The notes: generated from the letters alone by a model not told the origin. A stretch of 64,000 nucleotides of DNA from Chloroflexota bacterium (GCA_016195815.1 JACPYX010000009.1:38628-102627); one strand, 5' to 3'; shown: positions 1-8,362, counted from the first letter of the stretch. Translations and numbers: made by a program.

Positions 1-420
1 ACAGAAAAGCGGCTTTCCATCACCACCGGTTCTGATCGAAATGGCGATGGACTCGGGATCGAAATAGATTTCGTTCCGCAGGAGTTCGGCTTGCTGACGT
101 ATAGTCGAAGCGCGGGAAATGATCGCTACCGGCATTTTTCGAGCAAACGCTTCTTCAATGGACAGCATCAGGCGAACGGCCAGCAGCGAATCGCCGCCAA
201 CATCGAAAAAGTTATCTTTAACACCGATCTGTTTTATTTTGAAAGTCTCCTGCCAAATAGCAGTCAACCGACGCTCGACATCGTCCGTTGGTCGATCTTC
301 CTCTTGCAGTGCGCGTTCAAAGTCAACAGCTGGCAAGGCCTTTTTATCCACTTTACCATTAATATTAAGCGGCAATGCATCCAGAAAAACAAAGAAGGTT
401 GGAATCATATAGGCTGGCAA
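1..420 (-). CDS. NRPS-like protein, C-terminal part: end of adenylation domain, carrier domain, start of thioesterase (out of frame, partial)
   Basis: Reading the minus strand one frame back from the adenylation ORF gives an open frame from 420 to the window edge. It continues the adenylation domain (LPAYMIPTFFVFLDALPL, then NGKVDKKALP, which is the A10 motif with its lysine), then a peptidyl carrier domain with DNFFDVGGDSLLAVRL, whose serine (codon 187-189) would carry 4'-phosphopantetheine. The frame leaves the window at GGDGKPLFC, which resembles the opening of an NRPS-type alpha/beta-hydrolase thioesterase. It has no start of its own. It belongs to the gene at 405-1901 and is separated from it by a missing base in the A7 run at 421-427. 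The domain order A-PCP-TE without a condensation domain suggests a stand-alone acyl/aminoacyl-activating module; the substrate cannot be read. Confidence 0.8.
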   Translation of the reverse strand, partial: MPAYMIPTFFVFLDALPLNINGKVDKKALPAVDFERALQEEDRPTDDVERRLTAIWQETFKIKQIGVKDNFFDVGGDSLLAVRLMLSIEEAFARKMPVAIISRASTIRQQAELLRNEIYFDPESIAISIRTGGDGKPLFC

Positions 421-1901
421 TTTTTTTCCAGACCTTTGCGAAACGCGGACGGATCGCACGGCACAAAAGGTTTGACAACTAAATAAGCAACTAATTGTTT
501 TTGAGCGGGATCATGACGCGCAGGAATTGCGACCACGACCGCTTGTCGCACGCTATGCAGATCATAAATGGCTTGCTCTATCTCGGTTAAGTCAACTCTA
601 TACGCACGGATTTTGACAATATTATCCTTGCGCCCCAAATGTTCCAGTTGCCCGTTCGGGAGGAGCCGCCCAAGGTCGTTGGAATAATAGATGCGTTTCG
701 ATGGATCGTTTGGGTCGGCATGATAGACCGCATCGGTCATCTCGGGCTTGTTCCAATACCCGTATGGAAGATATTTGCTGCGAATGGCAATTTCGCCCAC
801 CTCGCCTTGCGGCAGGGAATGGCGTTCCTCATCCACGATGAGAATCTCCTTGCCAGGCAACGGAAGCCCCAGGGAAATCGTTTCCTGAGGAATATCGCTA
901 TCGTAACGGACGAAGTTGACGCTAAGGAGGGTTGCCTCACTCATCGCAAACGCACAGCCCAAAACCGTCCTCTCCGAGAACAAAGACTGCCATATGCGGA
1001 TATCCTCTGCCTGTATCGTTTCACTACCGGTCAACAAAATCCTCAAATGCGGAAAATGACGCCAGGTGTTTTCAAGCACACCCATGAACGAGCGCAACAG
1101 GCTGGAGGACACCTGCAAAATAGTGATCCGTTTTTCCTCCACAAAGGCGGCGAATGCCAGCATATTCATGCGCCTGAGATCAACAGGATACAGGGTCCCA
1201 CCGCACAGCAACGTGGGAAACAGAGGCGAGACCGACCAAGAAAAACTGCATGAAAAAGGAAGGGGCTGTTTGTCATGCGGGTTCATACAATATAGATTGA
1301 TAACGGTTATTAAGAAATGATTTAAGCTGTGGTGAGTATAAACCACGCCTTTAGGTCGCCCGATCGAACCAGATGTGTAATAGACTGCCATGAGATTTTC
1401 AGGGGATCGGCGAACAAAAATCTTTCCGTCGTTCCCCTTCAACGCATCCATTTCGATAATCGAAACAGATTGATCCGCAATACTACGCGCCAAAGCAGAG
1501 TTGTTTGAATTGCTGACGATCAAGCGCGCTCCAAAATCGGCAAGCATGTTCGCCAGCATTTCAGGCGGGTTAACAAGATCCAAGACCGAATAAATCTTCC
1601 CCGCTTTTAAAACCGCCAGAACAGCAATGACCTGTGAGAGTCCCTGCTCTACCAGAATAGCAACAGGCTCTTCTTTGTCCCCCATCCGCTCAAGGATGTA
1701 ATTCGCCAGTTGATTCGTTAAACGATCCAATTCGCGATAGGAAATTTTCCGGCCATCCGCCTCAAGCGCAATTCGGTCCGCATAACGTTCGTATGCCTCC
1801 TGAAGCAGCTCCTGCGTCGAACATCCGGCTTTCTCAAATGGGAACGGCTGATAACCATCGGGGATCGGTACAATCGATTTTGGATTGACAGGAACAGACA
1901 T
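405..1901 (-). CDS. AMP-binding adenylation domain, NRPS-like, frameshifted near its end
   Basis: ATP-dependent activation of an amino or carboxylic acid as adenylate. Core motifs are visible: YYTSGSIGRPKGVVYTHHS (A3, phosphate loop), YSNDLGRLLPNGQLEHLGR (A7/A8) and the hinge that follows (KIRAYRVDLTEIE). I chose the ATG at 1901 because it lies 4 bases after the glyQS stop with GAAGGG about 10 bases upstream; an ATG further upstream (1958) would overlap the end of glyQS. The frame ends at 405 after GLEKNCQPI because the run at 421-427 has seven A where eight would keep the frame open into the carrier domain (see 1-420). This is either an indel, a sequencing error in a homopolymer, or a -1 slip on A AAA AAT. 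Transcribed together with glyQS. The link to glycine metabolism is only positional. Confidence 0.8.
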   Translation of the reverse strand: MSVPVNPKSIVPIPDGYQPFPFEKAGCSTQELLQEAYERYADRIALEADGRKISYRELDRLTNQLANYILERMGDKEEPVAILVEQGLSQVIAVLAVLKAGKIYSVLDLVNPPEMLANMLADFGARLIVSNSNNSALARSIADQSVSIIEMDALKGNDGKIFVRRSPENLMAVYYTSGSIGRPKGVVYTHHSLNHFLITVINLYCMNPHDKQPLPFSCSFSWSVSPLFPTLLCGGTLYPVDLRRMNMLAFAAFVEEKRITILQVSSSLLRSFMGVLENTWRHFPHLRILLTGSETIQAEDIRIWQSLFSERTVLGCAFAMSEATLLSVNFVRYDSDIPQETISLGLPLPGKEILIVDEERHSLPQGEVGEIAIRSKYLPYGYWNKPEMTDAVYHADPNDPSKRIYYSNDLGRLLPNGQLEHLGRKDNIVKIRAYRVDLTEIEQAIYDLHSVRQAVVVAIPARHDPAQKQLVAYLVVKPFVPCDPSAFRKGLEKNCQPI

Positions 1902-1905
1902 ATCT

Positions 1906-4900
1906 TTAGAACCCTTCAAGTTTGCTGAGATCGGCAACTCCGTTTGAGAGCGCCGCAATTCTTTGCAGGAGTGCGAGGCGATTTTCTTTCAAAGTCTTAT
2001 CATCTGCCATGACCAGCACTTTATCAAAAAACTCATTGACGGCGGGAATCATCGGCATAAACGCGTTCAGGAAATCGTCCACGCTTCCTTCCGCCCTCGA
2101 AGCGGACTCGGCTTTCTCCAGGGCTTTGGACAACGCCTGCTCCTGTTTTTCGGCAAAGTACTTTTTATCAACTTTGAAGATTTCTTTTTGATCGCGCGTA
2201 ATTCTTACACAGCGCGCGAACGCAGGCAGAATCTCATGCCAATCTTCGCGCTCCACCCACGCCTGGAGTTGCTTCACGGCTCGGGCCGACGCGGCCGGGT
2301 TGGCGGATTGCTCCGCAAGGATGGCATCCACCACATCGTGCTTGTAGCCCGCATCATTTAATACAACTTTCAAACGACCCGCCAGAAAATCTAAAATTTG
2401 TTTCTGCACTTCATCACTGACTTTGACCGGCTGCGTCTTGGCAGATTTTTTCACGGCTTCAGCGAGATCAAAATCAACATCATGCTCGATCAACGGCTGG
2501 ACAACACCAATCGCGGCGCGGCGTAGGCCGAACGGATCTTTCGCGCCAGTGGGAGCGAGTCCTGCCGCGAAAAGGCCGACCAACGAGTCGAGTCTGTCAG
2601 CCAATGCAACCGCGAGACCAGCCCTCGTTTTTGGCACAGCTTGATATTGCTCACCGATTGCGTCAGCCACTTCTTTAGGTTCGCCAGAACGCAAAGCATA
2701 TTCACGTCCTATCACACCTTGAAGGGACGTCATTTCAGTGACCATTTGAGTCACGAGGTCGGCTTTGGCGAGGAAGGTTGCGCGGTGCGTGTTACGTGTT
2801 TCGTGTTCCGTTAGTCCGAGCATGGCCGCGAGTTGATCGGCAAGTTTCAATATGCGTTCGGATTTATCCAACATCGAGCCAAGTTTGGTGTGGAAGGTAA
2901 GTCCAGAAAGTTGTGCGCGATAATCTTCAAGGGGACGCTTGACATCTTCGCGGACAAAGAAGTTCGCATCCGCAAAGCGCGCGCCGAGGACATGTTCGTT
3001 CCCTTCGCGGACGGTGTCCACGCCAATGTCGTCGCCGTTGCGGATGGCAATAAAGTGAGGCAAAAGGGATGTGTCAGGTTGCCCAGTATCAAGTGTCAGA
3101 TTCTTGCTCGACTTGACACTTGATCCAGGAACACTTGACACCTTTCGTACAGGGAAATATCTCTGATGTTTCTTCATCACGGAAATCAACACGTCGCGCG
3201 GCAGGGACAGGAATTCTTCACTGAACCCGCCCATGACGGCGGTGGGCAATTCGATGAGATTCGCCACTTCGCTGAGAAGATCATCATCAATGATGGCTTC
3301 GCCGCCGACGAGGGACGCCGCCTGCTTGACCTGCTCCAGGATGGAGGCTTTGCGTTCTTCCTTATCCAAAACGATTCCCGATTCCCGAATCACGTTGAAA
3401 TATTTATCCGCAGAAGGTATTTTGATTTCGGGTGAGTCGTAGGGGCGCAGGCCGCGCGTCACATTACCTGATGTCACGCCCGCGCATTCAAATGGAATCA
3501 CCTGATCGCCGAGCAGTGCCACGTACCAGCGAATCGGACGAGAGAACGAAACGCCAGAGTCGTTCCAGCGCATGGACTTCTCGAACTTGATGCTCTCCAC
3601 CAACTTTGGCAACGCTTCGGCAAGGACTTCGGGAGTCGGGCGTCCTTTTTGCTTCACAACTGCGAAGACATATTTGCCGCCGTTCTCTTCGCGGACTTCA
3701 AGGTCTTCGACTTTGATTCCGTTTTTCTTTGCAAAGCCTTGCGCGGCGGGAGAGGCGATTCCATTTTTATCGAAGGCCTTATCCGCCGGCGGACCTTTGA
3801 CGAGCTCTTCGCGGTCAGGTTGATTCGGGGCGAGAGAGTCAATCGAAACGGCGAGCCGCCTCGGGGTCGAAAAGATGCGGACGTCTTTGTGGTCAAGATG
3901 AAGTTCATCGAGCAGAGTCGGCACACGGGCTGTCAAATGCGCGTGAGTAGTATCCACATCAGAAGCGGGGAGTTCTTCAATGCCGATTTCGAAGAGCAGG
4001 GATTGGGGAGTAGTGAGTAGAGAGTAGGCAGCGGGTTTACCAGTCTCTATTCTCTTTTCACTACTCTCTTCCAATAACGGATATTCAAGCCCCTTGCGCT
4101 GTTCGCTATAACTTTCAGCCACCTTGCGAGCCAGTTCCCTTATCCTTCTAAAAAACGCCTGTCTTTCTGCAACAGAGATCGCGCCACGTGTATCTAAAAT
4201 ATTGAACGAGTGCGAACATTTCAAAACGTAGTCGTGCGCGGGGACGATCAGACCCGCGGCGAGACAGGCGTCGGCTTCGGCGGAGAAGAGGTCATACATT
4301 TTGCGGACGCGTTCGACGTCGGCGGTTTCGAAATAATATTTGGAATGTTCAAATTCTTCCTGACGGCGAATCTCGCCATAACTTACACCCGCGCCCCATT
4401 CTTCATCCCAGATGGCTTTGGCATTGTTGAGCGCGATCAGGATGCGTTCGAGTCCGTAAGTGATCTCAACCGAGACGGGGTCAAGCGCCACGCCGCCCAT
4501 CTGCTGGAAGTAGGTGAACTGCGTGATCTCCTGCCCGTCGAGCCAGACCTCCCAGCCCAAGCCCCAGGCGGAGATGGCAGGCTGTTCCCAGTTGTCTTCC
4601 ACGAAGCGGATGTCGTGTTTACGCGGGTCAATGCCGAGGGCTTTGAGCGACTCGAGATAGAGTTCCTGCGGATTGCCGGGATCAGGTTTGAGAATCACTT
4701 GAAATTGAGTATGCAATTGAAAGCGGTTGGGGTTCTCGCCGTAACGCCCGTCATCCGGGCGGACAGATGGCTCGACGTAAGCGACGTTCCACGGTTCGGG
4801 TCCGAGCACGCGCAGGAAGGTGTTGGGATTCATCGTCCCTGCGCCGACCTGGGTGTAGTAGGGCTGTGTGATCAGGCATCCGTGCGAGGCCCAGAAGGAT

Positions 4901-4938
4901 TGGAGGTTGAGGATGATTTCTTGAAAGGAGGAAGACAT
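1906..4938 (-). CDS. glyQS: Glycine--tRNA ligase, fused alpha and beta subunits
   Basis: Charges tRNA-Gly with glycine in the cytoplasm. Residues 1-290 are the catalytic alpha part ([52 protein letters not shown]); from about residue 312 the beta part begins with [15 protein letters not shown], normally near the start of GlyS, and runs to the C-terminal anticodon-binding region. In many bacteria these are two genes; a single 1010-residue chain is known from several lineages including Chloroflexi and Chlamydia. Two segments look foreign: about residues 291-311 at the junction and about 600-622 inside the beta part, both made of DNA inverted repeats (separate entries). The ribosome binding site is weak. 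The start at 4938 is supported by the standard alpha-subunit N-terminus [15 protein letters not shown]. Confidence 0.96.
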   Translation of the reverse strand: MSSSFQEIILNLQSFWASHGCLITQPYYTQVGAGTMNPNTFLRVLGPEPWNVAYVEPSVRPDDGRYGENPNRFQLHTQFQVILKPDPGNPQELYLESLKALGIDPRKHDIRFVEDNWEQPAISAWGLGWEVWLDGQEITQFTYFQQMGGVALDPVSVEITYGLERILIALNNAKAIWDEEWGAGVSYGEIRRQEEFEHSKYYFETADVERVRKMYDLFSAEADACLAAGLIVPAHDYVLKCSHSFNILDTRGAISVAERQAFFRRIRELARKVAESYSEQRKGLEYPLLEESSEKRIETGKPAAYSLLTTPQSLLFEIGIEELPASDVDTTHAHLTARVPTLLDELHLDHKDVRIFSTPRRLAVSIDSLAPNQPDREELVKGPPADKAFDKNGIASPAAQGFAKKNGIKVEDLEVREENGGKYVFAVVKQKGRPTPEVLAEALPKLVESIKFEKSMRWNDSGVSFSRPIRWYVALLGDQVIPFECAGVTSGNVTRGLRPYDSPEIKIPSADKYFNVIRESGIVLDKEERKASILEQVKQAASLVGGEAIIDDDLLSEVANLIELPTAVMGGFSEEFLSLPRDVLISVMKKHQRYFPVRKVSSVPGSSVKSSKNLTLDTGQPDTSLLPHFIAIRNGDDIGVDTVREGNEHVLGARFADANFFVREDVKRPLEDYRAQLSGLTFHTKLGSMLDKSERILKLADQLAAMLGLTEHETRNTHRATFLAKADLVTQMVTEMTSLQGVIGREYALRSGEPKEVADAIGEQYQAVPKTRAGLAVALADRLDSLVGLFAAGLAPTGAKDPFGLRRAAIGVVQPLIEHDVDFDLAEAVKKSAKTQPVKVSDEVQKQILDFLAGRLKVVLNDAGYKHDVVDAILAEQSANPAASARAVKQLQAWVEREDWHEILPAFARCVRITRDQKEIFKVDKKYFAEKQEQALSKALEKAESASRAEGSVDDFLNAFMPMIPAVNEFFDKVLVMADDKTLKENRLALLQRIAALSNGVADLSKLEGF
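3071..3141. repeat. In-frame palindromic element inside the GlyS part
   Basis: The arms ATCAAGTGTCA (3088-3098) and TGACACTTGAT (3114-3124) pair over 11 bases around a 15-base loop; outer copies GTGTCA (3071-3076) and TGACAC (3136-3141) pair too. It is read through as about residues 600-622, between the conserved FPV and [11 protein letters not shown] segments, where other GlyS proteins have a much shorter link. The 13-mer TGACACTTGATCC at 3114-3126 recurs exactly at 44031-44043 just after dnaE. Confidence 0.75.
4008..4066. repeat. In-frame palindromic element at the GlyQ-GlyS junction
   Basis: GAGTAGTGAGTAGAGAGTAG (4008-4027) pairs with CTATTCTCTTTTCACTACTC (4047-4066) at 17 of 20 positions. 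Translated on the minus strand it gives about residues 291-311 of glyQS, the linker between the alpha and beta parts, with the low-complexity reading [12 protein letters not shown]. Confidence 0.75.
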
Positions 4939-5009
4939 AGTTATCAGTGACCAGTTTTCAGTTGGCAGATTTTTGTTGCGAGGGGATTATAACTGATGGA
5001 GAATGGAAA

Positions 5010-5039
5010 ATGGATCATGGAGGGTATACCATGATCCAT
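5010..5039. terminator. Hairpin terminator, probably bidirectional
   Basis: ATGGATCATGG / CCATGATCCAT form an 11-bp stem with an 8-base loop. On the minus strand it is followed by TTTT and would end transcription of the 5110-5805 gene before glyQS; on the plus strand it is followed by TTTTT. Confidence 0.7.
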
Positions 5040-5109
5040 CTTTTTGCGCTTCACGCGACGGGGAAAGTTGATTCTGTTTCGAGGGGCATTTATCTGCGCC
5101 TTTGCCAGG

Positions 5110-5805
5110 CTATTTTTTTTCTTTTTTCCTTTGCTCCTTAATCGACTCGGCTTTCGCTAATCTCTTTTCGATAAAAGGAGATGATGGAGGTCCTTCACGT
5201 CTAGTGTTATTTAGTTGATTGTTTAAGACAACCAGCTCGCTCTTTACATCTCCAACACTAAGATAAATATTCTCCAGCTGCTCTAAAAGATTTAGCAAAG
5301 TTTCCTTCTCTGCATCCGATTTAGGACTATCAAAAATTCCTTTAAGTTGGCGAACCTGAAGAACATACGGGATGATAATATTTTCATCTGCTTCGATTGA
5401 GCGTATCTGGTATCTCAATTCGTTTTTCGCCTTTTCAGCAGCCTCAACATTATCTATCCTAATTGGAATTACACGGAAATCATATACATCAAAGGGAATT
5501 TTTTCGCCTTGCTTCATTACATGAATGGTTGGTTTTTGAAGAAGATGTCGAATTGCAAGTTCATAAAATACGTTAGGATTGCCCTCTGTTAAATCTGCAA
5601 CAACAAGAGCATCCTCAACTAGGTGCTTCATTATCTCTAGCGTTATCGAGCCTGGTCTAGAAATAGAGTCTGACCGTACTGGATTCTCATACTTAAATTC
5701 TGAAGTAACGGGTGTAATTATATATTTGAGAATCTGATCAGACCAGTCACGTGTAGGCGTTTTTTCATCTCCAATTGGACCGATGAAGAAACAGGTTTTG
5801 TTCAT
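5110..5805 (-). CDS. Nucleoside deoxyribosyltransferase/TIR-like domain protein with basic C-terminal tail
   Basis: 231 residues. The N-terminal half has FFIGPIGDE (6-14), the segment RSDSISRPGSIT (44-55), and VVADLTEGNPNVFYELAIRH (68-87). The D71 and NPNVFYE-E82 pattern is typical of the NDT/DRHyd-like Rossmann family, related in fold to TIR and described mostly in biological conflict systems as a nucleotide-binding or nucleotide-cleaving module. Residues 130-231 look helical and probably coiled coil, ending in a lysine-rich tail (RLAKAESIKEQRKKEKK). GAGGAT sits 6 bases before ATG 5805. AT content is clearly higher than in the housekeeping neighbours, suggesting transfer. It lies 71 bp downstream of a CBS-pair gene on the same strand. 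Substrate and target are unknown; a defence role is inference. Confidence 0.6.
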   Translation of the reverse strand: MNKTCFFIGPIGDEKTPTRDWSDQILKYIITPVTSEFKYENPVRSDSISRPGSITLEIMKHLVEDALVVADLTEGNPNVFYELAIRHLLQKPTIHVMKQGEKIPFDVYDFRVIPIRIDNVEAAEKAKNELRYQIRSIEADENIIIPYVLQVRQLKGIFDSPKSDAEKETLLNLLEQLENIYLSVGDVKSELVVLNNQLNNTRREGPPSSPFIEKRLAKAESIKEQRKKEKK

Positions 5806-5876
5806 GATTATCCTCGCTTACAGCTATTTTCGAAACGAATGCTATTCTTTACTTAGACAGTAAAAAAATAACAACA

Positions 5877-6254
5877 TCAATACTGGTTAAGAACATCGGT
5901 AATACTAACCATACCAACAATACTCCCGCTTCCATCCATTACTGGCAAATGCTTGACACCAGCATTTATCATTTCCTCCCTTGCTTTTTCTATCGTCCAA
6001 TCGGAACGAGCAGTATGTGTTATGGGTGAAGCATATGTCCCTACAAGTATGACGTTGGGATCATTGCCTGAGTCAAGGGCAATTAGGAAATCCGTATCAG
6101 TAAAAATGCGCCATAGCCGTCCTCCACGCGGAGGGCGTATCAATACACTATGCGTTCCTCTTGCTCTCATTACTTGGAGGGCTGATTCAACGCTATCATC
6201 TGGCTCTACTGTTACCAGACTTTTAGTCATAATTTCCCGAACATACTGAGCCAT
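5877..6254 (-). CDS. CBS-domain pair protein
   Basis: 125 residues consisting of two CBS motifs and nothing else: about 8-60 (IMTKSLVTVEPDDSVESALQ) and about 72-123 (ASPITHTARSDWTIEKARE, then PVMDGSGSIVGMVSITDVL). Such pairs dimerise and bind adenosine nucleotides or related ligands, acting as energy or nucleotide sensors for a partner. AGGAG lies 6 bases before the ATG at 6254. It precedes the NDT/TIR-like gene on the same strand and may be cotranscribed with it; a nucleotide sensor beside a putative nucleotide-processing domain is suggestive but unproven. The candidate promoter is at 6296-6322. Confidence 0.85.
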   Translation of the reverse strand: MAQYVREIMTKSLVTVEPDDSVESALQVMRARGTHSVLIRPPRGGRLWRIFTDTDFLIALDSGNDPNVILVGTYASPITHTARSDWTIEKAREEMINAGVKHLPVMDGSGSIVGMVSITDVLNQY

Positions 6255-6295
6255 ATTGTCTCCTAAATTTTGTCAATAGGCGTATCAATAAGCAA

Positions 6296-6322
6296 ATTAT
6301 ATGCAATTATCATGTTTATCAA
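6296..6322 (-). promoter_or_regulatory. Candidate promoter for the CBS gene
   Basis: On the minus strand TTGATA (6322-6317) and TATAAT (6301-6296) are 15 bases apart, slightly short but with a consensus -10. The start would fall near 6289, giving a ~35-nt leader to the ATG at 6254. Confidence 0.45.
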
Positions 6323-6366
6323 AAGCAATTTATCTTGCAATTTGCCAATTCCCAATCTGCCCTGGG

Positions 6367-6546
6367 AGGAGTTTGGCTTTGTCCAGCCACACATCCACAC
6401 GCCGTCTTCCCTGGCACCGCCCGCCAGGGCAGGTGTGGTGAGGCGGGCCCTTCGGGAGCGCATTGACGCGGTCACAGCCTGTGCCACGAAGTGGTATCCG
6501 CGTGGGCGTGGCATAAAAATACTTTCAAAGGTCGTTTTGATTCAAT
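6367..6546. repeat. Direct repeat copy A flanking MntA-HepT
   Basis: About 180 bp, strongly similar to 7272-7446. Shared blocks include AGGAGTTTGGCTTTGTC, TTCCCTGGCACCGCCCG, and GCCTGTGCCACGAAGTGG followed by TATCCGCGTGGGC. The unit holds several small hairpins (CCAC-GAA-GTGG; CACAG-C-CTGTG). Neither strand has a convincing gene. It lies just left of the toxin-antitoxin pair. Confidence 0.85.
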
Positions 6547-6603
6547 CATAAATGTCCCACCGAAAATGGTGTAATTGAATTATACGAGCATTTTCACCTG
6601 TTG

Positions 6604-6609
6604 TATAAT
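6604..6609 (+). promoter_or_regulatory. -10 box of mntA, leaderless arrangement
   Basis: TATAAT ends 6 bases before the ATG at 6616, so the expected transcription start coincides with the start codon. No -35 consensus is obvious and no ribosome binding site is present. Confidence 0.5.
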
Positions 6610-6615
6610 CAAAGC

Positions 6616-6912
6616 ATGACACGCACCCGAAGGACTGTAATCGCCCGCATCCGCAAGCACCGCGCCCAATTGACCAAATTGGGCGTGAAGTCATTGTCCC
6701 TGTTTGGGTCGGTTGCCCGCAGGGAAGAACGCCCAGACAGTGATGTGGACATCCTTGTTGAGTTCAAAGGGAAAGCTACGTTTGATCGTTATATGGACAC
6801 AAAATTCTATCTGGAAGATTTACTTGGCTGCAAAGTTGATCTCGTTACGCCAAAGGCGATCAAACCGCGCATGAAACCGTTCATTATGCAGGATTTAATC
6901 CATGTCGCGTGA
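6616..6912 (+). CDS. mntA: MntA-type nucleotidyltransferase antitoxin
   Basis: 98 residues of the minimal nucleotidyltransferase fold. The signature GSx10DxD is complete: G31-S32 (FGSVARREERPDSDVDILVEF), with D43 and D45 as the metal ligands. In the characterised type VII HepT-MntA systems this protein adds AMP to a tyrosine of the HEPN toxin and silences it. I start at ATG 6616 rather than TTG 6601 because 6601-6615 overlaps the -10 box. The stop overlaps hepT by 11 bases, so translation is probably coupled and the antitoxin is made first. The pair sits between two diverged direct repeats. Confidence 0.9.
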   Translation: MTRTRRTVIARIRKHRAQLTKLGVKSLSLFGSVARREERPDSDVDILVEFKGKATFDRYMDTKFYLEDLLGCKVDLVTPKAIKPRMKPFIMQDLIHVA

Positions 6913-7240
6913 CGAATCTCTTTATCTCGCAGATATTCAAGAGAGCTGTGAAAAGGTCTTGAGGTTTACAAAGGGGATGACATACAAAGACTTCGTCCAT
7001 GATGACTTGCGCTTTGATGCAGTTCTACGCAATCTGGAAATCATTGGTGAAGCCGTAAAGAACATTTCGGAAGAAACTCGGCAAAAATATCCCAATGTGA
7101 AATGGCGCAAAATTGCAAGCTTCCGCGATATTGTAGCTCATGAATATTTTGGAATTAACGATGAAACAGTCTGGGATATTGTTGAGAACGAGATTCCCGC
7201 CTTGTTGGAAATTGTGAAAATTATGCTTGGGGAAAGGTAA
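6902..7240 (+). CDS. hepT: HepT-type HEPN ribonuclease toxin
   Basis: 112 residues, all helical by composition. The HEPN RNase motif Rx4HxY is intact in RDIVAHEYFG (R75, H80, Y82); the tyrosine is the residue AMPylated by MntA in characterised pairs. The segment ILRNLEIIGEAVKNISEE-like (here VLRNLEIIGEAVKNIS) is the typical family core. The toxin is predicted to cleave RNA, tRNA in known cases, when the antitoxin is lost. Start ATG 6902 lies inside mntA. Both catalytic residues are present, so I expect an active toxin held by MntA. Confidence 0.92.
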   Translation: MSRDESLYLADIQESCEKVLRFTKGMTYKDFVHDDLRFDAVLRNLEIIGEAVKNISEETRQKYPNVKWRKIASFRDIVAHEYFGINDETVWDIVENEIPALLEIVKIMLGER

Positions 7241-7271
7241 CACACAAACCTATTTTGCGTTTTCGGGTAGC

Positions 7272-7446
7272 AGGAGTTTGGCTTTGTCGAACCACGCGTC
7301 CACGTCGTTTTCCCTGGCACCGCCCGTCAGGGCATGTGTGGTCAGGCGGCGTAGAGTCCGCGCACGGGGTCACGGCCTGTGCCACGAAGTGGTATCCGCG
7401 TGGGCATGACACAGAAAAACTTTGAGGGGTCGCTTTGGTTCGGACA
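7272..7446. repeat. Direct repeat copy B flanking MntA-HepT
   Basis: Second copy, same orientation as 6367-6546, about 900 bp away, with scattered substitutions and short indels. It lies between the hepT stop and the Doc stop. The two copies bracket mntA-hepT exactly, which would allow loss or gain of the pair by recombination between them. Confidence 0.85.
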
Positions 7447-7457
7447 TATCCGTCCTG

Positions 7458-7844
7458 CTACGATAATTCGGTAATATGGTTTCTCAACCAATCGGTAAAT
7501 GTACTGCGATCTACTTTGCCAGAAGCAACATCAAGCACAACTTCCACTTGTTCGTCCACGCTTGCGGAAATCTCGTAGCCGTTCAACATCAGAAAGGTTT
7601 CCAGCGCGGCATGGCCTGCACGTTTATTTCCATCAACAAAGGGATGATTTTGAATCAATGAAAATCCGAGCGCCGAGGCTTTTTCTACAATCGTTGGATA
7701 TAACTCTTCACCGTTAAAAGTCATGCGCGGCTGGGCAACTGCCGATTCCAATGCGCCGAGATCGAGAATTCCCACCGAACCGCTCGATTGATCCATCACG
7801 CGGCTGTAAATTTCCAATACTTCTCCCACCGTTAAATAACGCAT
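7458..7844 (-). CDS. doc: Fic/Doc-family toxin
   Basis: 128 residues. The Fic core HPFVDGNKRAGHAA (H67-A80) matches HxFx(D/N)xNKR with the catalytic histidine and the anion-binding NKR. Size and N-terminus (MRYLTVGEVLEIYSRVM) fit the death-on-curing branch, whose best known member phosphorylates EF-Tu; other Fic proteins transfer AMP. The start codon shares one base with the stop of the upstream antitoxin (TAATG), the usual coupling in such pairs. Confidence 0.92.
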   Translation of the reverse strand: MRYLTVGEVLEIYSRVMDQSSGSVGILDLGALESAVAQPRMTFNGEELYPTIVEKASALGFSLIQNHPFVDGNKRAGHAALETFLMLNGYEISASVDEQVEVVLDVASGKVDRSTFTDWLRNHITELS

Positions 7845-8041
7845 TATGCTAGCCGTTTGTATAAATCTGCGTTCTTGCTCAATACTCGTTCCACAATTTT
7901 TTGAAAATCATCCAGCGGACGGGTCAATAGCTCTTCAAGGCTGGCACGCACTAATTCTTCGGGCGCAACGCGAAAACGCTCGGCAATTTCTTGCAGTTTC
8001 TTTACTCGTTCATCGGGTAATGTAATGGTAAATGTAGTCAT
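7844..8041 (-). CDS. Ribbon-helix-helix antitoxin of the Doc toxin
   Basis: 65 residues. The N-terminal strand MTTFTITLPDERVKKLQEIAE followed by helix-rich sequence is a ribbon-helix-helix DNA-binding domain; residues 40-65 (RPLDDFQKIVERVLSK) would be the toxin-wrapping tail. It is expected to neutralise the downstream toxin and repress its own operon. It lies 27 bp downstream of a second MntA-like gene on the same strand, so the three may be one transcript. AGGT precedes the start by about 7 bases. Confidence 0.85.
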   Translation of the reverse strand: MTTFTITLPDERVKKLQEIAERFRVAPEELVRASLEELLTRPLDDFQKIVERVLSKNADLYKRLA

Positions 8042-8068
8042 AAGTTACCTGCTTTCTCTTACCAATCT

Positions 8069-8362
8069 CTAGGTGACACGAATCAACTCCCCCATCACAC
8101 GATCTTTTATATAAGGCTTCAAACTATCAGGAGTCCCCAAGTCAACGGGACAGCCAAGCAGTTTTTCAAGGTAATCCTGCAAAGCAAACAAGCCAAAATA
8201 CCCAACAGGACGGCTGAACTCCACAAGCAAATCCACGTCACTGGTTGATGTAGCTTCATTCCTTGCCACTGAACCAAACAGCAGCAAGGATTTCACACCG
8301 AATTGTATTGTCAGTTCGGAGCTTTTTCGTTTCAAGGCTTGGAGAACAATGTCCTGTTTCAC
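8069..8362 (-). CDS. MntA-like nucleotidyltransferase without a HEPN partner
   Basis: 97 residues with a full GSx10DxD motif (LFGSVARNEATSTSDVDLLVEF) and the family ending LGCPVDLGTPDSLKPYIKDRV. It resembles the mntA at 6616-6912 but no HEPN gene follows; the next genes are the RHH antitoxin and Doc. The start is GTG at 8362, because the nearest ATG (8364) is followed at once by a stop. A consensus -10 lies 8 bases upstream, so the message may be leaderless. It may be an orphan antitoxin or part of a three-gene module with the Doc pair; the sequence does not decide. Confidence 0.85.
   Translation of the reverse strand: MKQDIVLQALKRKSSELTIQFGVKSLLLFGSVARNEATSTSDVDLLVEFSRPVGYFGLFALQDYLEKLLGCPVDLGTPDSLKPYIKDRVMGELIRVT

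Noticed and set aside
4210..4950. Long plus-strand open frame (246 codons) opposite glyQS
   Set aside because: It lies antisense to the strongly conserved alpha part of glyQS and has no recognisable domain; it follows from high GC at third positions of the real gene.
6367..7446. Direct repeats as a possible CRISPR array
   Set aside because: Only two copies of about 180 bp, 900 bp apart, with coding sequence between; no short regular repeats or cas genes.
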